From NCBI GenBank assembly GCA_003963125.1, contig RXJK01000110.1:10648-53851 (forward strand): 43,204 nt of DNA, given 5' to 3'. The notes under the pieces are model-generated. The model saw only the letters and a list, made by a program, of their open reading frames with translations, searched no databases and was not told the DNA's origin. Shown here piece by piece: positions 16,313 to 24,399 of the stretch (positions are counted from its first letter, which is position 1; each line of letters starts with the position of its first letter). The DNA is from Hyphomicrobiales bacterium. GTDB lineage: Bacteria > Pseudomonadota > Alphaproteobacteria > Rhizobiales > Hyphomicrobiaceae. A program made the translations under genes and the position numbers.

Positions 16313-17548
16313 ATGCGGGCAGGCCTCGTCAGCGCGGCGTACCTTCTCTTTGCCTGGGCGGCGGTCGCCTGCTGGCCTGCCGCCGCGGAAGAGAGCGAAA
16401 GTGTGGGCGCGCCGAAAAGCGTGAAAGTCCTGACGGGCATCGACGTGCTGGCGAAGGACGGCTTCAAGCCGCTCGAGGGCCTGCGCCTCGGTCTCCTCAC
16501 GCACAAGGCCGGCAAGACGGCCGATGGCCGTCGCACCATCGACGTTCTAGCCAAGGCGCCGGGCGTGAACCTCGTCGCGCTGTTCAGCCCCGAGCACGGC
16601 CTCGGCGCCGATCGCGAGGGCAACATCGCCGCGGCCTCGGATGCCGCGACAGGCCTGCCGATCCATAGCCTTTACGGCGCCTCGAAGCGCCCTACGCCCG
16701 AGATGCTGGCGAGCCTCGACGCCATCGCCATCGACCTGCAGGACGTCGGCGTGCGCTTCTACACCTACGCCACGACCATGGCCTACGTGCTGGAAGAGGC
16801 GGCCAAGGCGCGCATCAAGGTGATCGTGCTCGACCGTCCCAATCCGATCGGCGGGGCCGGCGTCACGGGTCCGGTGCTCGATGCCGATCAGCGCTCGTTC
16901 GTCGGCTATTTCCAGATGCCAATCCAGCACGGCATGACCATGGGCGAGCTGGCCCGCCTCTTCAACGCGGAGAACGCCATCGGTGCGGATCTCACCGTCG
17001 TCGCCATGCAAGGCTACGCCCGCGCCTCGTGGTTCGATGGTACCGGCCTCCCATGGGAGAGCCCGTCACCCAACCTGCGCCGGCTGTCGGGCACGGTGCT
17101 CTATCCGGGCATCGGCGCCCTGGAGTTCACCGACCTCAGCGTCGGACGCGGCACGGCGACGCCGTTCGAACTCGTCGGCGCGCCCTGGGTCGACGGCACG
17201 GCACTCGCCAAGGCGCTACAGCGCCGCCATGTGTCAGGGGTACGCATCACCAGCGCGGAGTTCACGCCCAAGGCGAGCAAGTTCAAGGCCGAGCGTTGCT
17301 TCGGCGTGCGCCTCGTCGTGGAGGATCGCCGTCGTTTCGATGCCGTGCGCCTCGGCGTCGAGATCGCGGTGGCGCTGCGCCGCCTGCACCCGGACAAATT
17401 CGAGACGCGCGATCTCATCAAGCTGCTGGGATCGCGCGAGGCGATCGCAGCGATCGACGCCGGGAAAGACCCGGCCGCCATCGTCGCCTCCTGGAAGGAC
17501 GGGCAGGGCCGCTTCCAAGCCCAGGCCGCCCCGCATCTGCTCTATTGA
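16313..17548 (+). CDS. namZ: Exo-beta-N-acetylmuramidase NamZ (DUF1343)
   Basis: This 411-residue exported protein has a signal peptide ending near WPAAAEE. The DUF1343 domain fills the rest: GLRLGLLTHKAGKTADGRRT, FSPEHGLGADREG, DLQDVGVRFYTYATTMAY, VLDRPNPIGG and PSPNLRRL are all recognisable. Members with this architecture (GH171) remove terminal MurNAc from peptidoglycan fragments, as shown for Bacillus NamZ. GGAGAAGG precedes the ATG at 16313. The gene lies 108 bp before an N-acetylmuramoyl-L-alanine amidase gene, so the two could strip both peptide and MurNAc from wall fragments. MurNAc or anhydroMurNAc handling by AnmK (25911) is encoded nearby. Confidence 0.88.
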   Translation: MRAGLVSAAYLLFAWAAVACWPAAAEESESVGAPKSVKVLTGIDVLAKDGFKPLEGLRLGLLTHKAGKTADGRRTIDVLAKAPGVNLVALFSPEHGLGADREGNIAAASDAATGLPIHSLYGASKRPTPEMLASLDAIAIDLQDVGVRFYTYATTMAYVLEEAAKARIKVIVLDRPNPIGGAGVTGPVLDADQRSFVGYFQMPIQHGMTMGELARLFNAENAIGADLTVVAMQGYARASWFDGTGLPWESPSPNLRRLSGTVLYPGIGALEFTDLSVGRGTATPFELVGAPWVDGTALAKALQRRHVSGVRITSAEFTPKASKFKAERCFGVRLVVEDRRRFDAVRLGVEIAVALRRLHPDKFETRDLIKLLGSREAIAAIDAGKDPAAIVASWKDGQGRFQAQAAPHLLY

Positions 17549-17656
17549 TCGCGGGTGCCGGGAACACATTTTCAACCGATTGTCGCCAAGTTCGCTTGGC
17601 AAGGGAGACGCGGGCGCGGGTGACCCGCTCTGCGCCGCGAGAGGGACTGGAACACG

Positions 17657-18256
17657 ATGCAGAAGAGCGCCTGGCTTGCCACTTTGCTGCTGGCCGCGTT
17701 CACGCTGCCGGCTGCGGCGACGCCCAACGGGCCGAAGCGCAGCCGCGTCGATACCATCATCGTGCACGCCATCAGCGGCCCTTCGTGCTCCGGCGGCAAG
17801 CTGACGTTCTCGGGCGCCCCCGGCGACGCGCAGCGCTGGAAGCGCTTCTTCGACAACCATCCCTTCTTGGGCATCCATTACGTGCTGGACCGCGATGGCG
17901 TCGCGCTTTCAAGCACGCCCGAGGACCGTGTCGCCAACCACGCGCTCGGCAACAACGAGACGACCATCGGCATCGAACTCGTCCACGACGGCGACGGCAA
18001 GGAGCCCTTCTCCGATCGCCAGATCGAAGGCCTGATCGCGCTCATCAAGTCCATCCGCAGCCGCCACGAGGTGCCGCTCGCCAACATCAAGGGCCACAGC
18101 GACGTCGACCGGCGCACGTTCCAATGCGGCGGTAGCGTCTACAAGACCAAGATGGACCCCGGCGACAATTTCCCCTGGGAGCGGCTGCGGGCGGCACTCA
18201 CAGACCCCCCGCGCCTGATCGCGGCTCCGCGGCCCGCCCAGCGCCCGCTGCGATAG
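17657..18256 (+). CDS. N-acetylmuramoyl-L-alanine amidase (Amidase_2)
   Basis: This 199-residue exported enzyme has a short signal peptide (LATLLLAAFTLPAAATP) and one amidase_2/PGRP-type domain. The first zinc histidine is in TIIVHAISGPS, the conserved IHYVLDRDG strand follows, then ETTIGIELVHDGDG. The later histidine is in NIKGHSDVDRRTF, and the aspartate in KMDPGDNFPW (family pattern KxDPGxxFPW). It cleaves the bond between MurNAc and L-Ala of the stem peptide in the periplasm. It lies directly downstream of namZ, consistent with co-transcription. Confidence 0.9.
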   Translation: MQKSAWLATLLLAAFTLPAAATPNGPKRSRVDTIIVHAISGPSCSGGKLTFSGAPGDAQRWKRFFDNHPFLGIHYVLDRDGVALSSTPEDRVANHALGNNETTIGIELVHDGDGKEPFSDRQIEGLIALIKSIRSRHEVPLANIKGHSDVDRRTFQCGGSVYKTKMDPGDNFPWERLRAALTDPPRLIAAPRPAQRPLR

Positions 18257-18431
18257 CTGTCATGCACGGCGCCGCTCTTGCAGCGCCCACGCCGCCGCGC
18301 TATCACCGCCGTCGCGGGCCAAGCCCTGCCGTAAGCGTCTCACGTCAGACAACGCGCTCTTCCCACGGGCCCCGTGGGTGCCGGTCCTCGGCATCGAGCG
18401 CGGGTCCCAGTTTCTGACGGAGATATTCTCA

Positions 18432-18734
18432 ATGTCCTCTCATCCCGACACCTCTCGCAACACCATGCCTGCCGTGAGCTTGCCGCGCTGGTCACACCGC
18501 TTCGTCATGCCGGTGCTCCTGTCCGTGCTGATGACGGCGGTCGTCTCGGCCATCTCGACGCTGAAGGCGGTCGGCGTCCGGCCCGATATCGTCAGCCTCT
18601 GGCTGCAGGCGTGGTTCTGGTCCTGGATCGTCGCTTTCCCCACGCTGCTGCTCGTGCTGCCGCTGGTGCGCCGTTGGTCGGCATTCCTCACCGAGGAACC
18701 GGCCGCGCCCGCGGCATCGCCGAAGCGCGGCTGA
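18432..18734 (+). CDS. DUF2798 small membrane protein
   Basis: This 100-residue protein has two TM helices, at about residues 23-44 (RFVMPVLLSVLMTAVVSAIS) and about 56-79 (LWLQAWFWSWIVAFPTLLLV). The family pattern WLxAWxxSWxxAFPxLLxxxP of DUF2798 is clear. The function of the family is unknown. The ATG at 18432 has CGGAG upstream. The preceding 175 bp (18257-18431) carry no gene I can support. The tail is Pro/Ala-rich and ends PKRG. Confidence 0.82.
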   Translation: MSSHPDTSRNTMPAVSLPRWSHRFVMPVLLSVLMTAVVSAISTLKAVGVRPDIVSLWLQAWFWSWIVAFPTLLLVLPLVRRWSAFLTEEPAAPAASPKRG

Positions 18735-18852
18735 GCCCCGGGCCTTGCATTCGGTGAATGGCAGGCGGGCGTCGCGATCCGCCGCCGCTTGCCTTCTCGC
18801 CACAAGCTGCCACTTTGGCTGGGAGAATTGCGCCCAGCCGCGGAGGCCCACA

Positions 18853-19803
18853 ATGCAGATGCGCCCACTCGGGAAATCCGGAATTTCCATCGCGCCGATG
18901 ATGCTCGGCGGCAACGTGTTCGGCTGGACGGCCGACGAGGCCATGAGCCATCGGATCCTCGACGCGTTCGTCGACGCGGGCCTCAATGCCATCGACACGG
19001 CCGACGTCTATTCGCGCTGGGTGCCGGGCCACACGGGCGGCGAATCCGAGACCATCATCGGCACGTGGCTCGCCAAGGGCGGCAAGCGCGACAAGGTCGT
19101 GCTCGCCACCAAGGTCGGCATGGACATGGGGCCGGGCGGCACCGGCCTCTCCGCGGCCCACATCGTCAAGTCGGTGGAAGGCTCGCTGAAGCGCCTGCGC
19201 ACGGATCACATCGACCTCTACCAGTCCCACAAGGACGATCCCAACACGCCGCACGAGGAGACGCTGCGCGCCTACGAGGGCCTGATTGCCGCGGGCAAGG
19301 TGCGCGCGATCGGCGCGTCGAACTACACCGGCGGGCGCCTCGCCGAGGCGCTCTCTGTCTCTGCCGCGAAGAAGCTGCCGCGCTACGAGAGCCTGCAACC
19401 CCATTACAATCTCTACGACCGCGCCGACTACGAGAAGGATCTGGAGCCGCTCGTGCTGAAGGAGAAGATCGCCGTCATTCCCTATTACGGGCTCGCCAAG
19501 GGCTTCCTGTCCGGCAAGTACCGCTCGTCGGCCGACCTCGGCAAGAGCCCGCGCGGCGGCGGCATCGCCGGCTACCTCGATGCCCGCGGCCTGCGCATCC
19601 TGAAGGCGCTGGACGAGATCGCCGCGGCCCACCGCGCGAACCCCGCGCAGGTCGCCCTCGCCTGGCTCATCGCACGCCCCAGCATCACCGCACCGATCGC
19701 ATCTGCAACCAGCCCCGCACAGCTCGCCGACCTCGTCGCCGCGACGCGGCTGTCGCTGAGAGCGGACGAGGTGAAGGCGCTCGATACCGCAAGCGCGTCT
19801 TAA
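18853..19803 (+). CDS. Aldo/keto reductase
   Basis: This 316-residue NADPH-dependent (beta/alpha)8 reductase carries the AKR catalytic set: D and Y in AIDTADVYSRW, K in VVLATKVGMD and H in LYQSHKDDP. The cofactor end is present in the C-terminal NPAQVALAWLIARPSIT and PIASATSPAQL segments. CGGAGG at 18841-18846 sets the ATG at 18853. The enzyme reduces or oxidises a carbonyl/alcohol pair; the substrate cannot be read. It stands alone, with 118 bp before it and 135 bp after. Confidence 0.9.
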   Translation: MQMRPLGKSGISIAPMMLGGNVFGWTADEAMSHRILDAFVDAGLNAIDTADVYSRWVPGHTGGESETIIGTWLAKGGKRDKVVLATKVGMDMGPGGTGLSAAHIVKSVEGSLKRLRTDHIDLYQSHKDDPNTPHEETLRAYEGLIAAGKVRAIGASNYTGGRLAEALSVSAAKKLPRYESLQPHYNLYDRADYEKDLEPLVLKEKIAVIPYYGLAKGFLSGKYRSSADLGKSPRGGGIAGYLDARGLRILKALDEIAAAHRANPAQVALAWLIARPSITAPIASATSPAQLADLVAATRLSLRADEVKALDTASAS

Positions 19804-19938
19804 TCCGCGCGAAACCCTCAGCCGCAAGGGGATTGGACGCCTCGCCGCAACTCAGCTAGCCTTTCCCCTTCGACGGCGTACCGCGTCCAGCATCGCCGCG
19901 GGAGGCATCGGGCCATCCCCCGGCGGGGAGACGAGCCA

Positions 19939-20937
19939 ATGCCCACGGCCAAATACGATGTCCTCGCGATCGGCAACGCCATCGTGGACGTCATGCGCCG
20001 GTGCGATGAAGCCTTCCTCGCGCAGCTTCCGGGCCCCAAGGGGCACATGACGCTGGTGCCCTCCTCGGCCGTGATCCAGGACATACTGAAGAAGCTCAAG
20101 CCCGGCGTCGAGGTCGCGGGCGGCGGCGCCACCAACATGGCCGTCGGCGTCGGCTATCTCGGCGGCAGCGCGGCCTTCATCGGCCGCGTTGCGGAGGACG
20201 ACTTCGGCCGCATCTTCCGCCACGACCTCAAGAGCGCCGGCGTCATGTTTGCGACCACGCCGACGGTCGTCGCCGGCAAGGAGACGGCGCGCTCGCTCAT
20301 CCTCGTGACGCCCGATGGCCGGCGCACCATGTTCACATTCCTCGGCTGCGCCTCCGAGATCGATCTCGCCATGATCGACCGCAGCATCCTCGATGCCTCA
20401 AAGATCGTGTTCGCGGAAGGCTTCCTGATGGACCGCATCGACCCGAAGGCCTTGCAGAAGGCCGTGATGACGGCGAGCGCGGCCGGCAAGCGTGTCGCCA
20501 TCGCGCTCTCCGACGTTCTGTGCGTCAAGCGCCACCGCCACGCCTTCCTGCAGATCATCAAGAGCGGCGTCGGCGTCGTGTTCGCCAACGAGGCCGAGGT
20601 GAAGGCGCTCTACGATACGCAGAGCGCCGACGACGCCGTGGCGCGCCTGCGTGCTGATGCTGCGATCGCCGTCATGACGCGCAGCGAGAAGGGTTCGCTG
20701 ATCCTGACGCCCGGCGAGGCCATCCAGGTGCCGGCCGAGCGCGTCGACAAGGTGGTCGATACGACGGGCGCAGGCGAACTTTACGCGGCGGGTTTCCTCT
20801 ATGGGCTGTCGCGCGGCATGAAGCTCCAGGCCTGCGGCCGCCTCGGCGCCTTTGCGGCGGCCGAGATCGTGCAGGTGATGGGCGCGCGCCCCCAGCAGAA
20901 GCTGGGCCACCTCGCCAAGATGCGCGGTCTGCTTTAG
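19939..20937 (+). CDS. Adenosine kinase-like PfkB family carbohydrate kinase
   Basis: This 332-residue protein has the PfkB/ribokinase fold. The N-terminal motif is the AGGGATNMAVGVGYLGG segment, and the C-terminal signature reads VVDTTGAGELYAAGFLYGL. In nearly all relatives the last motif is GAGD, with Asp as catalytic base; here the codon is GAA (Glu) at about residue 282. Length and overall sequence match the alphaproteobacterial proteins annotated as adenosine kinase. The predicted reaction is ATP-dependent phosphorylation of adenosine or another nucleoside or sugar. A GGGGAGACGAG stretch precedes the ATG. The Asp-to-Glu change makes catalytic competence uncertain. Confidence 0.82.
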   Translation: MPTAKYDVLAIGNAIVDVMRRCDEAFLAQLPGPKGHMTLVPSSAVIQDILKKLKPGVEVAGGGATNMAVGVGYLGGSAAFIGRVAEDDFGRIFRHDLKSAGVMFATTPTVVAGKETARSLILVTPDGRRTMFTFLGCASEIDLAMIDRSILDASKIVFAEGFLMDRIDPKALQKAVMTASAAGKRVAIALSDVLCVKRHRHAFLQIIKSGVGVVFANEAEVKALYDTQSADDAVARLRADAAIAVMTRSEKGSLILTPGEAIQVPAERVDKVVDTTGAGELYAAGFLYGLSRGMKLQACGRLGAFAAAEIVQVMGARPQQKLGHLAKMRGLL

Positions 20938-21043
20938 GGCAGGGAGCGCGGTCTGCATCGAAGACCGACCGTAGATATTTCGAGTTGCCATCACAGGGCA
21001 GCGAGACGAACCTCGGCGGCAGACGAGACGTGGCAGGTGCACG

Positions 21044-21616
21044 ATGGGACGCCCGAGTGTCCGACAAAAACTGGTGGAAGCGTCACTGGATGTCTTCCAG
21101 AAGACCGGCTTCAACGGGACCAGCGTCCAGGATCTGACTGACGCGGCCGGCGTGCCGAAGGGCTCGTTCTACAATCACTTCAAGAGCAAGGAGGAGCTCG
21201 CCCTCGAGGCTCTCAAGCTTTACATCGACCGCACGGGCCTCGGCGCTCTGCTCGACAACGAGATCACACCGCTGGAGCGGCTGCGCCGTCACTTTCAAGC
21301 CAATTGGCGAACGGTGAAGGATCGCAATTACACCGCCGGTTGCTTTCTGGGCGCGATGAGTTCCGAAATCAGCGACACCCATGAGGGCGCCAGAGAGGTC
21401 TTCGCCGGCGTGTTCAAGGCCTGGTCCAACGCGATTGCCAAGGTGATCAGAGAGGCCCAGGAGAGCGGAGCCATCCGCACGAAAGTGGATCCGCACAGCC
21501 TCGCGCGCTTCGTTCTGAATGCGTGGCAGGGAACCCTGATCCGCATGAAGGTTTCGAAAGGCGAGGAGCCCTATAGGGACTTCCGCCACGCCGTATTCGA
21601 AGTCCTCCTGAGGTAG
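21044..21616 (+). CDS. TetR/AcrR family transcriptional regulator
   Basis: This 190-residue repressor-type regulator has an N-terminal helix-turn-helix at about residues 8-54; VQDLTDAAGVPKGSFYNHFK is the typical TetR recognition segment. The C-terminal ligand domain resembles the AcuR/NemR-like group (YTAGCFLGAMSSEISD, WQGTLIRMKVSK), whose ligand pocket often uses a cysteine such as the one in AGCFLG. It is read in the same direction as the NTF2-like and SDR genes that start 250 bp downstream. A perfect palindrome of the kind bound by this group lies between them, so it probably represses that pair. Confidence 0.92.
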   Translation: MGRPSVRQKLVEASLDVFQKTGFNGTSVQDLTDAAGVPKGSFYNHFKSKEELALEALKLYIDRTGLGALLDNEITPLERLRRHFQANWRTVKDRNYTAGCFLGAMSSEISDTHEGAREVFAGVFKAWSNAIAKVIREAQESGAIRTKVDPHSLARFVLNAWQGTLIRMKVSKGEEPYRDFRHAVFEVLLR

Positions 21617-21777
21617 CGCAAGGCCCTCTTGCCGTCTGACTGGTCGCTCCTGCCCGATCCTCCGTGGCCGCGGGACCGAGCGTGCGACCGCCGCGTCTCG
21701 ATGAACGAAATCCGCCTTTCGATGCGCCGCGGTTCAAGAGTCCGTGACCACTTGGTCTCGCTCTGGACAAATATAAG

Positions 21778-21789
21778 ATGACCGGTCAT
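21778..21789. promoter_or_regulatory. TetR-type operator palindrome
   Basis: ATGACCGGTCAT is a perfect 12-bp palindrome 81 bp upstream of the NTF2-like start codon and about 160 bp after the TetR gene. GACCGGTC cores are frequent in operators of TetR regulators of this group. A site overlapping the promoter of the downstream pair fits repression. Confidence 0.65.
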
Positions 21790-21869
21790 ATTCAGCGCGC
21801 GGTCACCCCTGTAGCCGTGACCCGCCGCCGGAACCGTTGGCGGATGCGCAGATCGTCACGAGGAGCTCA

Positions 21870-22382
21870 ATGAAATCGAAGTCCCATAGCGGTGCCGTCC
21901 TATCGGCGATGGTGATCGCGCTCTGCCTGCAGTTCGCACCGGCCCGATCGCAGGCACCGAATCCGGTTGTCGTCGCACAGGCTGCGACGCCCCAAGTTGA
22001 AGGAAAACACGTGAGCAACAAAGACGTCGTGCGCAAAGCCATGACCGAGCTGTTCGGAAATCGCGATCTCGGCGCGCTGGAGCGCTATTGGGACGCGTCC
22101 TACATCCAGCACAACCCGCGCATGCCGAACGGGACCGATTTCTTCAAGAAGATGATCCCGTCGCTCGGCCCCAATTTCCGTTACGAGCTCGGCCTCGTGA
22201 TCGAGGAGGGCGACTTCGTCATGGCCCACGGACGCTACGTCGGCTGGGGTGAGAAGACGATGATCGGCGTGGACATCTTCCGCGTGAAAGGCGGCAAGCT
22301 CGTCGAGCACTGGGACGTGATCCAGGAGGAGGTGCCGGCGGACAAGACCGTCAATGGCAACCCCATGTTCCCCATTAAGTGA
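21870..22382 (+). CDS. Exported NTF2-like (SnoaL family) protein
   Basis: This 170-residue protein has a signal peptide (AVLSAMVIALCLQFAPARSQA) and then an NTF2-like cone-fold domain. Recognisable segments are ALERYWDASYIQHNPRMPNG (the SnoaL YIQHNP motif), VIEEGDFVMAHGRY and DIFRVKGGKLVEHWDVIQE. Such domains are predicted esterase/cyclase-like or small-ligand-binding proteins, and their function varies. AGGAG at 21861 sets the ATG at 21870; an upstream TTG in frame adds no plausible leader. It probably forms an operon with the SDR gene 72 bp downstream, under the TetR-type operator. Confidence 0.85.
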   Translation: MKSKSHSGAVLSAMVIALCLQFAPARSQAPNPVVVAQAATPQVEGKHVSNKDVVRKAMTELFGNRDLGALERYWDASYIQHNPRMPNGTDFFKKMIPSLGPNFRYELGLVIEEGDFVMAHGRYVGWGEKTMIGVDIFRVKGGKLVEHWDVIQEEVPADKTVNGNPMFPIK

Positions 22383-22454
22383 CCAAACGCGAGACAGCCC
22401 CAGAGCCGGCGCCTCCAGATGGCGCAGGCCTCCAGCTTTGAAGAGAGAAGACCG

Positions 22455-23165
22455 ATGGAAATCCGCAATTCGACTGTCCTCGTGACGGGTGCAGGCCGCG
22501 GCCTGGGCGCCGCCTACGTAGAACTGGCATTGTCCCGCGGCGCCAAGAAAGTCTATGCAGGCGCCCGCACCCCGAAGGCGACGGGGCAGGCATCCGTCGT
22601 GCCGATCAAGCTGGACGTGGGAAGCGCTGAGGACATTGCATCGGCAGCGGCGCTCGCGCGGGATGTCGACATCGTCATCAACAACGCGGGTATTGCCCTG
22701 CCGGCGGGCGTCGCAACGCCCGAGGGCGAGGACGCGCTCCGGCGCCAACTGGAGACGAACGTGTTCGGCGTGCTGCGGGTGAGCCAGGCGTTCGCGCCGA
22801 TCCTCGCGCGCAATGGCGGCGGAGCTTTGGTGAACATGCTCTCGGCGCTGAGTTGGATCAACGCGCCCGCGCTCAGCGGCTACTCCGCTTCCAAAGCGGC
22901 GGCATGGGGCATCACCAACGCGCTGCGCAACGAATTGCGCGGCCAGGGCACGCTCGTCGTGGGTGTGCACGCGGGCTTCATCGATACCGACATGGCGAAA
23001 GGTTTCCCGGGTCCCAAGTCGTCTCCCGCCGATGTCGCGCGCCAGGTCTTCGACGCGATCGAGGCGGGCCAGGAAGAAGTCCTTGCCGACGAGGTCTCGC
23101 GCCGCCTCAAAGCCGGCCTCTCCGCCGGCGCCTACCTGCAGCCCGTGGGGGGCGCAAGCTCGTAA
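22455..23165 (+). CDS. SDR family oxidoreductase
   Basis: This 236-residue short-chain dehydrogenase has cofactor motif VTGAGRGLGAA (TGxxxGxG), the NNAG motif in VIINNAG-like DIVINNAGIALP, and the catalytic SDR residues S in NMLSALSW and YxxxK in GYSASKAA. It reduces or oxidises a carbonyl/alcohol using NAD(P)H; the substrate is unknown. The ATG at 22455 begins MEIRNSTVLVTG; an in-frame ATG at 22419 is less likely. It follows the NTF2-like gene and ends 8 bp before the convergent LysE-type gene. Confidence 0.9.
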   Translation: MEIRNSTVLVTGAGRGLGAAYVELALSRGAKKVYAGARTPKATGQASVVPIKLDVGSAEDIASAAALARDVDIVINNAGIALPAGVATPEGEDALRRQLETNVFGVLRVSQAFAPILARNGGGALVNMLSALSWINAPALSGYSASKAAAWGITNALRNELRGQGTLVVGVHAGFIDTDMAKGFPGPKSSPADVARQVFDAIEAGQEEVLADEVSRRLKAGLSAGAYLQPVGGASS

Positions 23166-23173
23166 CACTGGCG

Positions 23174-23794
23174 TCAGCTGTTGGCGGTGCGCGCAGTCGC
23201 GAGTCCCGCTCCGATCAGGAGCGTGCCGCCGATGCGGTTGAACCACGCGATCGCCGTTGCATTGCCGGCGAGGCGGTGCGCCCGCGAGGCGATGAGCGCG
23301 TAGCTCAACGCATTGGCGAAGGCGAGTACGAGGAACGTCGTCTCGAATACCAGCATCTGTGGACCGAAGCTGAGCTCAGGGCTGATGAACTGCGGCAGGA
23401 ACGCGACGAAGAACGTGATGCTCTTCGGATTGAGCGCCGTGATCAGCCACGCATGCCCGAGCATCCGCGCGGGCGAGGCCCGCCCCGAGCGCGGCTCGGC
23501 GTTGAGCGTGCCGCCCGCGCGCACGAGCTTGATGCCAAGCCACACGAGATATGCAGCCCCCGCCCACTTCAATATTGTGAACAGGCTGGCGGAAGTGGCG
23601 AGCAGCGCGCCGACGCCGAGCATCGACAGCGTCATGGCGGTGAAGTCGCCGAGCGCGACGCCGGCGGCCATCGGCAGCGCCGCGCGCCAGCCCTGGCCCA
23701 GCGCGTAGGACACGACGAGCAGCACCGTCGGTCCCGGGATCACGAGCAGGATCGCCGATGCTGCGACGAAGGCGAGCCAGACCTCGATGCTCAT
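23174..23794 (-). CDS. LysE family amino-acid exporter
   Basis: This 206-residue inner-membrane protein has the five to six TM pattern of LysE/RhtB exporters. The signature VIPGPTVLLVVSYALGQGWR lies at the N terminus, with WAGAAYLVWLGIKLVRAGG and FVAFLPQFI further on. It exports an amino acid or derivative by proton antiport. The start MSIEVWLAF at 23794 fits the family; the frame extends to 23854 without support. The gene is convergent with the SDR gene, with an 8-bp gap, so there is no room for a separate terminator. Confidence 0.9.
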   Translation of the reverse strand: MSIEVWLAFVAASAILLVIPGPTVLLVVSYALGQGWRAALPMAAGVALGDFTAMTLSMLGVGALLATSASLFTILKWAGAAYLVWLGIKLVRAGGTLNAEPRSGRASPARMLGHAWLITALNPKSITFFVAFLPQFISPELSFGPQMLVFETTFLVLAFANALSYALIASRAHRLAGNATAIAWFNRIGGTLLIGAGLATARTANS

Positions 23795-23888
23795 GCTGCT
23801 CTCCCGGATCCAAGCGGATGCGCCGAGCCATCCACAAGGCCCGGCACGCGTCAAGACCCTGGAGCCGCCCCAAAGCGGTCTGAACCAG

Positions 23889-24386
23889 CTACGACGCGCC
23901 GTCCTTCGCCCGTAGCTTCACATAGAGCGCATCGCGCAGCCCATTCACGTCGGGGGCATCGGCGATCAGTGCCAGGGCCGCTTCGAGGCTCGCCGAGACC
24001 TTGAAGCCCTGTGCGGCGAGGAGACCGGTCAGCGCGTCGTCCCAGGGCTCCCCGTAGCCGAGGGCGGCACGGGCGAGAAAATCCCCCACGTCCCGGGCCA
24101 GGATCTCATACTGGCCCTCCGTGTCGAGCCGCACGACATGGCCGGTTGCGCGCCAGATGCCGACCCAGCCCTCGGCATACTGCCCGAGCCATGCGATATC
24201 GGCGTTCGTCGCGGCCATCGCCGCGACGTTCGCCATGATGTCGGGGTTCGCCCGATCCTGATCGTTGAGGTAGCTCGTGTCGTCGGGCGGCACGTAGGTC
24301 GCGGCATCCGGAAACACGAACCCGCAGCGCTCGAGCACGGGCCCGATGCGGCTGCGGCTGCTGCGCAGAAGCTCGCTCTCCGACAT
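23889..24386 (-). CDS. Hypothetical protein co-transcribed with tyrS
   Basis: This 165-residue soluble protein has no signal peptide or membrane segment. It is acidic, with tryptophans in ADIAWLGQYAEGWVGIWR and the segment EILARDVGDFLARAAL. The look is faintly like SUKH/SMI1-type small domains, but I cannot support a family. It starts 14 bp after the tyrS stop, so it is probably on the tyrS transcript. Codon use matches its neighbours, which argues for a real gene. No function is proposed. Confidence 0.7.
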   Translation of the reverse strand: MSESELLRSSRSRIGPVLERCGFVFPDAATYVPPDDTSYLNDQDRANPDIMANVAAMAATNADIAWLGQYAEGWVGIWRATGHVVRLDTEGQYEILARDVGDFLARAALGYGEPWDDALTGLLAAQGFKVSASLEAALALIADAPDVNGLRDALYVKLRAKDGAS

Positions 24387-24399
24387 GGCCGCCTCCTGC

